Source of the DNA: Baffinella frigidus
Lineage: Eukaryota; Cryptophyceae; Cryptomonadales; Baffinellaceae
Reading direction: 5' to 3'
Length of the DNA: 12,465 bases
Assembly (NCBI GenBank): GCA_026770585.1
Contig: MU646899.1
Coordinates: forward strand, 211,748-224,212
The notes under the pieces are model-generated. The model saw nothing but the letters and a program-made list of their open reading frames with translations, was not told the origin of the DNA and did not search any database. Positions within the stretch are counted from its first letter, which is position 1; each line of letters begins with the position of its first letter. Position numbers and translations under genes: made by a program. This document shows positions 5,777-11,585 of this stretch, piece by piece.

Positions 5777-5842
5777 GCAGCCAATCAACACGAAGGAGGT
5801 GTCTTGATTCAACTGGTGACTGGGAAAGAAACCGGTGCTCGA

Positions 5843-6232
5843 TCAGCGAACCCATGGGCCCATCCAACGCTCGCGGTGAAAATCACCCCTGCGCCACTGT
5901 ATCATCACCCGGGGCTCAACTCTGCGGCACGAATGAACGCTTCTGCCGCCGAGGTATGCAGCTGAAGGTTGATCGCGCGAGACCTGCAGCTCCGGCGGCA
6001 GCTTGAGGACGAGGGGCTCATCGCTCATCTCATCGTCTTCCAACGTCATGCTCGACACCACCGCGCGACTGCTCCTCTTCACCTCCCCCGCTCCTTCCAC
6101 CGCTAAGCGCCCAGCCCCCGCCCCAGCGTCGTCGTCCCCACCTGATCCGATGCCCCGCGTTTCCTCGCCCTGAGGCGCCCCAGCGGTGGTGGCTAGGAAG
6201 AGGATGCCCGCGACAGCTAGAAGGCGTACCAT
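5843..6232 (-). CDS. Putative secreted protein, 129 aa
   Basis: The start chosen is the ATG at 6232, not further upstream, because it opens directly with a signal-peptide-like segment (MVRLLAVAGILFLATTAGA; positive residue, hydrophobic core, small residues before a likely cleavage at about 19). Then follow a Gly/Asp/Ala-rich low-complexity stretch (about 25-50), a basic-to-acidic segment with LEDDEMSDEP (about 64-73), the hydrophobic LVLKLPPELQ (74-83), and a basic Trp-containing tail ending WMGPWVR. No family is recognised. The reading may be only a first exon: CTGCAG-GTCTCG after codon 83 could be a donor, after which the tail would be intron. It is divergent from the plus-strand gene at 6437. 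Confidence 0.5.
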   Translation of the reverse strand: MVRLLAVAGILFLATTAGAPQGEETRGIGSGGDDDAGAGAGRLAVEGAGEVKRSSRAVVSSMTLEDDEMSDEPLVLKLPPELQVSRDQPSAAYLGGRSVHSCRRVEPRVMIQWRRGDFHRERWMGPWVR

Positions 6233-6436
6233 GCGGGCGATGGCGCCTATGGCGACGCAAGGAGCGTGCGGGATGGTGGCAGGCGATGCGTTCTTCCGCG
6301 GCGATCCCGCCATCGCTCGATTCAGAAAGTTACCGGTGTTCCCCGAAACGGTCGGAATCTTGAAAATCCTCTGTCTGCCCCCGGCTTTTGCCTGTCGCAC
6401 TTTTCTCTCGGCGACGAAGGCGTTCCTGCTCGAACC
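6233..6436. promoter_or_regulatory. Shared 204-bp divergent promoter region (inferred)
   Basis: It lies between two oppositely oriented starts that both begin with signal peptides, so it would have to hold both promoters and 5' leaders. It is free of telomere-like repeats and MITEs. No TATA box or other element can be assigned with confidence. Confidence 0.35.
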
Positions 6437-6937
6437 ATGCGTACGACGCGGGGGTTTATCTTTGTCGTGGCGCTCCTGGTGGCGCTCCCGCTCCGGATCC
6501 TCCCAGCGGCGGCGGCATCGCGGACGATGTCGCCTTCGGATGGCGAGGTCTGCGAGCGGATCCGCACCGCCGGAGACAGTGGCGCCACGCCGCGGGAGCT
6601 GCTGCTGGCGATGCTCCAGGAGGCAAAGTCCCATGCCGAGGACGTCGCTGCGCACTTGAGGAATTCTGAAGATGGGTCAGAGCTCCGCAGCAGAGAACTC
6701 GAGTGCGTCAACGGCGAGCGCGACGCAAGCGGGGCGTGCTTGTGCGCAGCTGACTGGTTCGGCGAGGCGTGCGACGTGAGCATCCTCACCGAGGCCGTTT
6801 ACCTCCCACGCCGCGACCCTCGGCGGCCCAGCAGAAGAGCAGCCGCGCAGGCCGCCCACTTCTTCCGGGGCGCGGCAGGCTTGATCGCAGACCTCGACCG
6901 ACTCCAACACCGCACAGGTTCCATCCTTTCCTTTTGA
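6437..6937 (+). CDS. Secretory-pathway protein N-terminus, EGF-like motif
   Basis: The start at 6437 is chosen because the protein then opens with a signal peptide or signal anchor (TTRGFIFVVALLVALPLRIL then PAAAAS, residues about 3-28); the frame is open further upstream but that part looks non-coding. Residues 34-80 are helical and acidic (RELLLAMLQEAKSHAEDVAA). An EGF-like half-motif follows at 90-112, C-x10-C-x-C-x8-C (CLCAADWFGEAC), then a basic stretch and a helix HFFRGAAGLIADLDRLQ (141-157). The frame closes at 166 residues, but CACAG-GTTCC after codon 160 could be a splice donor, so this is probably exon 1. Signal plus EGF motif is common at the N-terminus of algal Golgi glycosyltransferases; exons of that type follow downstream on the same strand (8194-9268, 11586-12465). 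Confidence 0.6.
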   Translation: MRTTRGFIFVVALLVALPLRILPAAAASRTMSPSDGEVCERIRTAGDSGATPRELLLAMLQEAKSHAEDVAAHLRNSEDGSELRSRELECVNGERDASGACLCAADWFGEACDVSILTEAVYLPRRDPRRPSRRAAAQAAHFFRGAAGLIADLDRLQHRTGSILSF

Positions 6938-6959
6938 ACCTTAGCAGAGCTTAGTCGTA

Positions 6960-7118
6960 AAACCCCTGGAAATTTCGGTAGTTTCTCCTACGGCATTACC
7001 TAGGACCTCCTACCGTAGGCCAAAATCCTAGGACATTTTGGTCCTAGGAGCCCTACGGCCTACGGTAGGTAGGTCCTACCTAAATCCGTAGGGAAACTAC
7101 CGAACTTTCCAGGAGTTT
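6960..7118. mobile_element. 159-bp palindromic MITE, CTACCGTAGG family
   Basis: The ends AAACCCCTGGAAA/TTTCCAGGAGTTT pair imperfectly, and nearly the whole element folds back on itself (…CGGTAGTTT…AAACTACCG…). The core 7001-7070 is identical over 70 bp to 7696-7765. It lies just after the EGF-protein exon, consistent with insertion in an intron. Related fragments occur at 7678-7763, 7795-7818 and 11333-11390. Confidence 0.8.
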
Positions 7119-7128
7119 CCCTGTGAAG

Positions 7129-7185
7129 CTAGACCTTTGCGCGCCCGTGGCATCCAGCCCTGCTCGCGCGCCGTCCTGTCGGTCC
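7129..7185 (+). CDS. Possible small exon (very tentative)
   Basis: A GC-rich island between two MITEs, bounded by GAAGCTAG on the left and GGTCCAG-GTTCCC on the right. Joined in phase to a donor after codon 160 of the 6437 frame it reads DLCAPVASSPARAPSCRS. Base composition contrasts sharply with the flanking AT-rich elements. There is no motif; transcript evidence would be needed. Confidence 0.2.
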
Positions 7186-7209
7186 AGGTTCCCGCATAGG
7201 ATCCCTGCA

Positions 7210-7386
7210 CATAAGGACGCAACCTATAATTAGTTTTGTAAAGTAACTCATTCCTGGTACAAATTATAAAACAAGACCTCGTTTAAAAAGGAATTGGAGC
7301 CCTTTTCGGTTTTAAATGAACCTTGTTTTACATTTTGTACCAGAACGAGTTGCTTTACAAAACTATCTATAGGTTGCGTCCTTATG
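7210..7386. mobile_element. 177-bp AT-rich inverted-repeat MITE
   Basis: Arms 7210-7285 and about 7311-7386 share CATAAGGACGCAACCTATA at the ends and remain about 85% complementary inward. The loop holds only GAATTGGAGCCC-like sequence. No target duplication is certain. Open frames through it on both strands are arm translations. Confidence 0.78.
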
Positions 7387-7479
7387 AACTTGCACGTGCA
7401 AGCCAGCAGGCAGCAGGGCTGCAATCCGCCCAAACGAAAATACTTTCCCGGAGGTAGCGCCTCTCACCTGACCACTAGC

Positions 7480-7614
7480 CCAGCCCTCAGAGTGGGAGCA
7501 AATCCTCTTTGTCGGGATCCCTGATCCATACCGCGGTTCGACGGATTCCGCCTACCTCCAGTACAAATCAAGGGGATTGAAAAAAAGGCGATTTGTTCCC
7601 ACTCTGAGGGCTGG
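7480..7614. repeat. Inverted repeat, CCAGCCCTCAGAGTGGGA arms
   Basis: Arms 7480-7512 and 7582-7614 are complementary with a few mismatches around a 69-bp centre. The word TTCTCCCACTG recurs at 7629, next to a possible acceptor (TTGCAG at 7641-7646). It is probably another small element; no coding content. Confidence 0.65.
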
Positions 7615-7646
7615 TGGAGCAGGGCGATTTTCTCCCACTGTTGCAG

Positions 7647-7794
7647 GTGGATCAGGAGGGTGTGGAGCGCTGGAGAGGACCTCCTACCGTAGGCCTAGGA
7701 CCTCCTACCGTAGGCCAAAATCCTAGGACATTTTGGTCCTAGGAGCCCTACGGCCTACGGTAGGTGGATCAGGAGGGTGCGGAGCGCTGGAGAG
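7647..7794 (+). mobile_element. MITE core between two 31-bp exon-like direct repeats
   Basis: GTGGATCAGGAGGGTG plus 15 more bases (7647-7677) recurs at 7764-7794 with one change. Between them is an 86-bp core of the CTACCGTAGG element. Each copy is preceded by AG (TTGCAG and GGTAG). A related piece, GCGGATCAGAAGGCG, follows an AG at 8071. This suggests a small exon start duplicated around the element. Confidence 0.6.
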
Positions 7795-7818
7795 GCGGCC
7801 TACGGTAGGAGGTCCTAG

Positions 7819-7862
7819 GGGGGGGTCTCTTCTTCGGGGTGGTCATGGAGGGGAAGGGCTTC
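7819..7862 (+). pseudogene. Exon copy a, LFFGVVMEGKGF
   Basis: It follows GGTCCTAG, which is the end of a MITE fragment (7795-7818), and reads LFFGVVMEGKGF up to GTGATA, a possible donor. It is a short form of the exon that is complete at 8370-8535, truncated exactly where GGCTTC meets a GT. The next AG is at 8069-8070, giving a 208-bp intron filled with 40-bp repeats. Confidence 0.5.
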
Positions 7863-7871
7863 GTGATAGTT

Positions 7872-8070
7872 GTCGTTGCTGTAAACTAAGGTGTTTATTC
7901 GGTTTCGCTATAAACTTGCTATATACTAACATGTTGATTCGTTTCCGCTATAAACTTGCTATAAACTAATGTGTTTATTCGTTTCCGCTATAAAATTGCT
8001 ATAAACTAACATGTTTATTCGTTTCCGCTATAAACTTGCTATAACCTAATATGTTGATTCGTTTCCGCAG
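7872..8070 (+). repeat. 40-bp tandem repeat forming an intron, branch-point-like units
   Basis: Five units; GTTTCCGC occurs at 7941, 7981, 8021 and 8061, exactly 40 bp apart, with a degenerate first unit at about 7901. Each unit holds ATAAACTAAY (branch-point-like), then TTTATTCGTTTCCGC (pyrimidine-rich). Only the last unit continues into AG (8069-8070); the inner ones continue into TA. Two or three degenerate units fill the next spacer, 8259-8369. The repeat unit therefore equals a 3' splice-site module. Confidence 0.85.
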
Positions 8071-8193
8071 GCGGATCAGAAGGCGCTAAACCCCAAAACC
8101 TAAACCCCAAACCCTGTACCCTAAACTCTAACCCCTAACCCCTAACCCCTAAACCCTGAACATTGATCATTAATCCTTAAACCTTAAACCCAG
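8071..8193 (+). repeat. Small exon scrap, then CCCTAAA/CCCCTAA array ending in CAG
   Basis: GCGGATCAGAAGGCG (8071-8085) matches the 7647 exon-like piece. It is followed by CCCTAAA-type units on the plus strand (about 8087-8190) that end in TTAAACCCAG just before exon copy b. Telomere-like repeat again occupies the 3' end of an apparent intron. Confidence 0.65.
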
Positions 8194-8258
8194 GAGCGGG
8201 CGGGGTGCCAGGGGGGGCGTGTCCCTACCTCGGGGTGGTCATGGAGGGGACGGGCTTC
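8194..8258 (+). pseudogene. Exon copy b, PYLGVVMEGTGF
   Basis: It starts after ACCCAG and ends before GTAGTA. It reads PYLGVVMEGTGF at its 3' end; the 5' half is a GC-rich stretch with no clear frame. Like copy a it stops where GGCTTC meets GT. The spacer to copy c (8259-8369, 111 bp) starts GT, ends CTGTAG and consists of decayed 40-bp units. Confidence 0.5.
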
Positions 8259-8369
8259 GTAGTAACTTCCATTGCTGCAAACTAACATGTTTATCCGTTT
8301 CCGCTCAAAACTTGCCGTAAACTAATATTTTTATTCGGTGTTAACTAATATTTTTGTTCGCGGCTGTAG

Positions 8370-8535
8370 GAGGAGCGGAAGGCGTGGGGGGGGGGTGTCC
8401 CTACCTGGGGGTGGTGATGGAGGGGAAGGGCTTCGGGTCCTGGGCACACCATATGGCGGGGGCGCTGACGGCCGCGTTTTCTGCGAACAAGACGCTGCTT
8501 CCCAAGTTTCCGTATGACTACTTCTTTCACGACGG
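8370..8535 (+). CDS. Glycosyltransferase-like exon, fullest copy
   Basis: It follows CGGCTGTAG and ends GACGG before GTGACA. From 8396 the frame reads CPYLGVVMEGK, GKGFGSWAHHMAGALTAAFS and then ANKTLLPKFPYDYFFHDG. The order G-x-G-F/Y-G, HH, L-x-x-A, a basic residue then TLL, followed by an aromatic-rich stretch, resembles the start of the FUT8/NodZ-type (GT23) fucosyltransferase domain. That is a motif-level resemblance, not a proven assignment. Its 3' part is copied five more times downstream. A run of ten G's at 8386-8395 makes the frame upstream of CPYL doubtful. It may be an exon of the gene starting at 6437. Confidence 0.55.
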
Positions 8536-8652
8536 GTGACACCCCGACCCCGCTCGCACACACACACCCTCTCTCACTCTCCCTCTCTCCCTCTCGCTCT
8601 CCCTCTCGCTCTCTCTCTCGCACACTCGCTTGCTCTCTCACACACGAGAAGT
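8536..8652 (+). repeat. CA/CT microsatellite spacer
   Basis: It opens GTGACACCCCGACC, then CACACACA and a long CTCTCTCC/CTCGCT tract to about 8645, then AGAAG-TGAGG before the next exon copy. The GT start, long pyrimidine tract and AG near the end make it intron-like (about 117 bp). Confidence 0.75.
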
Positions 8653-8656
8653 GAGG

Positions 8657-8790
8657 GCACCATATGGCGGGGGCGCTGACTGCCGCGTTTTCCGCGAACA
8701 AGACGCTGCTTCCCAAGTTCCCGCATGACTACTTCTTCCACGACGGGTATGGCTGCCTTTTTGACGACACACTCCAAAGCCTGAAATCCG
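8657..8790 (+). pseudogene. Exon copy 2 (HHMAGALTAAF…HDGYGCLFDD)
   Basis: It starts within the exon at the HHMAG codons and reads through FSANKTLLPKFPHDYFFHDG. At the junction where copy 1 has GGGTGAC this copy has GGGTAT and the frame stays open: YGCLFDDTLQSLKSE and then a stop. Either GT is a donor, or the longer reading is the true exon and copy 1 is truncated; copy 5 shares GCLFDD. Confidence 0.5.
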
Positions 8791-8826
8791 AGTAGAAATC
8801 CGAAACCCAAGGCCCGAAACCTGTTT

Positions 8827-9268
8827 TTTCTGCGAACAAGACGCTCCTCCCGAAGTTCCCGTATGACTACTTTTTCCACGACGGGGGACACCCCGAACCC
8901 CGAAATTATGAGTCCTGTGGCAGAAAACTTTTTCTGCGAACAAGACGCTGCCTCTGAAGTTCCCGTATGACTCCTTTTTCCACGACGGGTACCAGAAACA
9001 ACCCGAAAGTCGGAATCTGAAACCCGAAATCTGAATCTGAAACAACCTGAAGCCTGAAACACGTTTGCTGCGAACAAGACGCTCTTTCCCAAGTTTCTGT
9101 ATGACTACTTTTTCCACGACGGGTGTGGCTGCCTTTTTGACGACAAACCCCGGAGCCTGAAAACCAAAATTAGGATTCTGAAGCCCGAAGCCCGAAGCCC
9201 GAAACCCGATGTTGTTCGAATAAGACGCTGCTTCCCAAGTTTCCGTATGACTACTTTTTCCACAACGG
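8827..9268 (+). pseudogene. Exon copies 3-6 of the NKTLLPKFPYDYFFHDG segment
   Basis: Four shorter copies at 8827-8884, 8931-8988, 9064-9122 and 9212-9268. Readings are NKTLLPKFPYDYFFHDG, NKTLPLKFPYDSFFHDG, NKTLFPKFLYDYFFHDG and NKTLLPKFPYDYFFHNG. All except the first of these four have GT immediately after GACGG/AACGG. None has a clear AG before it, so the 5' exon boundary was not copied. Spacers are CCCGAAACCCGAAG-type repeat. Substitutions mostly keep the aromatic/HDG pattern. Copy 6 has lost the reading of its first codons. Confidence 0.65.
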
Positions 9269-9355
9269 GTGACACCCCGAACCCCGAAACCCGAAGCCCC
9301 AAGTCCGGAAAAAATCTTCACAGGTGGGGGGGGAACTCGATGATGTTTTGTCCAG

Positions 9356-9545
9356 CTACTGGAAAGCCCCAGGGGAAGTTTCAAAAAGTAGCGGCAAGAT
9401 TCTTGCCGCTACTTTGGAGCCATTTTCATCTCAAAAGTCGATTTTTGCCCTGAGGACGTGACCAAAATTCGTCAAAAGGCAACCCAAAAATACTTGTACT
9501 GTCGTGTCCACAAAAAATGAGACTTCCCCTGTGGATTTGCAGTAG
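9356..9545 (+). mobile_element. 190-bp TIR element, copy 2, with 31-bp palindrome
   Basis: It has the same ends (CTACTG…CAGTAG), length and inner landmarks (CTGAGGACGTGACCA, ATTCGTCAAAAGG, TCGTGTCC) as copy 1 at 5165-5354, in the opposite orientation. AG flanks both sides. The palindrome (9385-9415, arm AAAGTAGCGGCAAGA, one central base) differs in sequence from copy 1 in both arms yet is still perfect. No coding frame is kept. Confidence 0.85.
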
Positions 9546-9767
9546 AGGTGGGCACGCGTTTGAAGTGTGCCAGGAACACAGGGTCTGACTCGTGTATCCG
9601 TCCTCTTCAATACGTTCGCGAAAACTTCATCAGATCTTGTTGCTGTTTATTAAGTCAACATATGAACTTTTAGGTCAATATGTTGACTTTCATTAACTTT
9701 AAGTCAACATCTTGACTTTTGGCAGGTGCGCGGTGCGGAGCGCCACCGAGATGCTAGAAGAGGACGG
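9546..9767 (+). other. Spacer with GTCAACAT hairpin and possible short exon
   Basis: Bases 9546-9610 resemble the module near 5085-5160 (ACAGGGTCTGACTCGTG). Bases 9652-9689 form an AAGTCAACATA/TATGTTGACTT hairpin within several GTCAACAT words. CTTGACTTTTGGCAG (ends 9725) is a good acceptor; the following 40 bp could read CAVRSATEMLEEDGCL before the telomere-like array starts. The exon is tentative. Confidence 0.35.
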
Positions 9768-9853
9768 GTGCTTAACCCCTAAACTCCAAACCCTAAACCC
9801 TAATCCCTAAACCCTAAACCCTAAACCCTAAACCCTAAACCCTAAACCCTAAA
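9768..9853 (+). repeat. CCCTAAA perfect telomere-type array
   Basis: About ten CCCTAAA units, nearly all perfect, with slightly degenerate edges. This is the plant-type telomere repeat, C-rich strand on plus, the sense direction of the flanking plus-strand exons. Its interior position shows it is an interstitial array. Confidence 0.95.
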
Positions 9854-9874
9854 CACTTGCTGTAAGGTTTTCTT

Positions 9875-10109
9875 TATTCATCACATCCGTCGGTTATGAG
9901 CCGCGCTCGAAACGAGAGCTCACGTAACGGTCGCCTCATATACGAAGATTACGTAACGGTCGCCTCATATACGAAGATTACGTAACGGTCGCCTCATATA
10001 CTCACGTAACGGTCGCCTCATATACGAAGATTTCTTATGAGCGAGGTATTCATCACATCCGTCGGTTATGAGCCGCGCTCGAAACGAGAGCTCACGTAAC
10101 GGTCGCCTC
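9875..10109 (+). repeat. 63-bp direct repeats with nested 29-bp units
   Basis: Bases 9875-9937 recur at 10047-10109 (offset 172), including TCGAAACGAGAGC, which can form a short stem. CGTAACGGTCGCCTC occurs five times, from 9922, 9951, 9980, 10004 and 10094; with CATATACGAAGATT it makes a 29-bp tandem unit. No spacers vary as in CRISPR. The AACGG core is like plant MYB/MSA sites, which is suggestive only. Confidence 0.9.
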
Positions 10110-10250
10110 GACGGTTACAGCTCTATCTACCGGAGATAGGAGGGATATGGAAATTCTTACACACACGGACACCTGAGCGTCCGTGCGTGTGAGATGGGCG
10201 CGCGCGCGCGCCGCACACGAGAGAGAAGCCACACTGAGACGAAGGGTTGA
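10110..10250. other. Unrecognised spacer with a 12-bp stem hairpin
   Basis: ACACACACGGAC and GTCCGTGCGTGT (about 10163-10193) form a hairpin with one mismatch and an 8-base loop, followed by a GC dinucleotide run (10198-10211). It could be an RNA hairpin or a micro-inverted repeat; nothing more can be said. Confidence 0.4.
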
Positions 10251-10258
10251 TATACTAG

Positions 10259-10321
10259 GGTGGTGGTGGAGAAGCCGGGTAACGATCCCGGTTTTAAGAT
10301 TGTTATCTGCCTCTTGGTGAC
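10259..10321 (+). CDS. Possible exon, VVVEKPGNDPGFKIVICLLV
   Basis: It is bounded by ATACTAG on the left and GTAAAC on the right (63 bp) and reads VVVEKPGNDPGFKIVICLLV without a stop. A charged turn followed by a hydrophobic strand is typical of a globular enzyme core, but no family motif is clear. Its last 25 bp, with the donor, recur at about 10805-10827 and 10988-11014, both again followed by GACGT. The intron after it begins with a CCCTACA array. Confidence 0.4.
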
Positions 10322-10323
10322 GT

Positions 10324-10453
10324 AAACCCTACACCCTACACCCTACACCCTACACCCTACACCCTACACCCTACACCCTACACCCTACACCCTACAACCT
10401 ATACCCTACACCCTACACCCTACACCCTACACCCTACACCCTACACCCTAAAA
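10324..10453 (+). repeat. CCCTACA 7-bp array
   Basis: About 18 near-perfect CCCTACA units with single CCCTACAA and CCCTATA variants. It begins directly at the GTAAAC donor of the preceding possible exon. Confidence 0.95.
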
Positions 10454-10814
10454 CCTAACCCCTAAAGCCTAGACCTGTGTAGACCTGTGTACAGTGCACG
10501 CGTCGCTTCATGCAGCTGAACAACAGTGTTCTGATGAGCGGGTTGGACAGGTCTGGTGCGGTTCATACAGTGTTGCCGTGGGGGGCTTTTGGTGATTTCA
10601 TCCGGACGAGTTTTCATAATGAATACGATTTCGGGGATCTCCGATTCGATTTTGGTGTATCTTGAGGCTCTAAATGAAGTCTAGATAGACGAATGTCTTA
10701 TTTATACCCCTTAAGATACACCAAAATCGTATTCATTATGAATACTCGGCGGGATTAGATTATGGAGTCCCCCCCCCGGGGATGGCGTGCATCCATTTTG
10801 AGATGGTTATCTGT

Positions 10815-10836
10815 CTCTTGGTGACGTCACCAAGAG
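10815..10836. repeat. 22-bp perfect palindrome containing TGACGTCA
   Basis: The arm is CTCTTGGTGAC. It arises where the exon-end word CTCTTGGTGAC meets its own reverse complement. The centre TGACGTCA equals a CRE/bZIP core, but the palindrome is better explained by an inverted junction than by regulation. Confidence 0.7.
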
Positions 10837-10861
10837 CCCTCCCAGGAGGCTGTTACGTGAC

Positions 10862-10918
10862 CAATTGCTGACTTTTGGCGTGTTTCCTGGACAATAATCC
10901 AGCAATTGACTTATGAAT
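10862..10918. repeat. CAATTGCTG/CAGCAATTG hairpin
   Basis: Nine-bp arms at 10862-10870 and 10910-10918. The left side, GTTACGTGACCAATTGC, matches the minus-strand sequence near 698-715. It is followed by TCTGTTCGCATGGATAGCCT (10919-10938), which is also found at 3340-3359. Confidence 0.55.
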
Positions 10919-11096
10919 CTGTTCGCATGGATAGCCTCGTGTGGCCCGGGGACGACGTGCATCCATTTTAATTAAAATGATTTTAAAATGGTTATCTGCC
11001 TCTTGGTGACGTAAACCCGAACCCCTCGCGCAGACGGTGTTACTTCCAGCCTATCTTTTCCGTGGATGCAGCGACGCGTGCACTGTACACAGGTCT

Positions 11097-11255
11097 AGGG
11101 TTTAGGGGTTAGGGTTTATATTTATGTTCAGGGTTTATGTTTATGTTCAGGGTTTAGGGTTTATGTTCAGGGTTTAGGGTTTATGTTTATGCTCAGGGTT
11201 TATGGTTTGTGTGTGTGTGTGTGTGTGTGTGTTTGTGTGTGTGTTTGTGTTTGGT
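11097..11255 (+). repeat. TTTAGGG/TTTATGTTCAGGG array and GT microsatellite
   Basis: GGGTTTAGG and GGGTTTATGTTCAGG units to about 11208, then a (GT)n run with GTTT interruptions. The G-rich strand is on plus here, opposite to the other arrays in the right half; it lies outside the right inverted repeat of the 616-bp unit. Confidence 0.9.
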
Positions 11256-11440
11256 GTGCTACCCTCTACACACCGCCCTGCAACACAGCGGACTTCAAAG
11301 AAATTTTGAATAACCCCTAAGCGATAAGACTCAGGATCCTACCGTAGGAAACCCGTAGGGACATAGGGGAGTTCCTACGGATAAGGTAACGGAAACTCGG
11401 CCCGAAGGCCGAAACCCCCTTCGCAGCCCGCTGTGTGGGT
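11256..11440. mobile_element. Remnants of CTACCGTAGG-family element
   Basis: CCTACCGTAGGAAACCCGTAGGG and TTCCTACGGATAAGG (about 11337-11385) match parts of the 6960-7118 element in rearranged order. ACACAGCGG (11284-11292) and CCGCTGTGT (11429-11437) are inverted around it. It is a decayed element; no gene is seen. Confidence 0.45.
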
Positions 11441-11540
11441 CCTGTCAGAGAGCAAGACGCCTTTGATACTACCAACACGGCTGCCGTTCATCACTGCTAC
11501 CACTACCACGTGCGTTCGAGGCATCCGTGCGTACCCGCAC

Positions 11541-11585
11541 CCGAGTTCTTGTGTTCGATCTGTGTAACGCTAAATCCTGCCGCAG
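11541..11585 (+). other. Repeated pre-exon segment GTTCTTGTRTTCG…GCAG
   Basis: GAGTTCTTGTGTTCGATCTG followed by TAACGCTAAATCCTGCCGCAG precedes the first APKRLTEFWDAY copy. Similar segments stand before copies 3 (from about 11911) and 4 (from about 12009), where the CGCTAAAC part grades into CCCTAAACTCTAAACC. It supplies a branch-point-like CTAAA and the acceptor. Confidence 0.6.

Larger units (their letters stand above)
10481..11096. mobile_element. 616-bp unit bounded by 27-bp perfect inverted repeats
   Basis: AGACCTGTGTACAGTGCACG plus 7 more bases at 10481-10507 is exactly inverted at 11070-11096, and similarity extends outward into telomere-like repeat on both sides. Inside are an inner inverted repeat (10615-10663 / 10713-10740, CATAATGAATACGATTT), a palindrome at 10815-10836 and two copies of the CCTCTTGGTGACGT exon end. 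No transposase frame is present, so it is either a non-autonomous element or an inverted duplication edge. Confidence 0.65.

Noticed and set aside
6233-6655. N-terminal extension of the minus-strand 5843-6232 protein
   Set aside because: The extension overlaps the opposite gene's first exon and is Arg-rich GC-frame translation; a clear signal peptide starts at 6232.
6186-6669. Other plus-strand frames of 93 and 157 codons
   Set aside because: Shadow frames in GC-rich sequence; the frame from 6437 has the signal peptide and cysteine motif.
7248-7524. Open frames of 61 and 76 codons
   Set aside because: They translate the arms of the 7210-7386 inverted-repeat element.
8574-9384. Long minus-strand frames (172 and 248 codons)
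   Set aside because: They run antisense to the NKTLLPKFPYDYFFHDG exon copies and through CCCGAAA repeats; repeated motifs there are mirror images of the plus-strand exons.
9768-9853. Chromosome end
   Set aside because: The array is interior, short, flanked by exon-like and element sequence, and arrays in the window point in both directions.
9922-10109. CRISPR-like array
   Set aside because: The 29-bp units are directly contiguous with no variable spacers, and the context is eukaryotic.
10815-10836. CRE/bZIP regulatory site TGACGTCA
   Set aside because: The whole 22 bp is a palindrome produced by an inverted junction of an exon-end word; no promoter context supports regulation.
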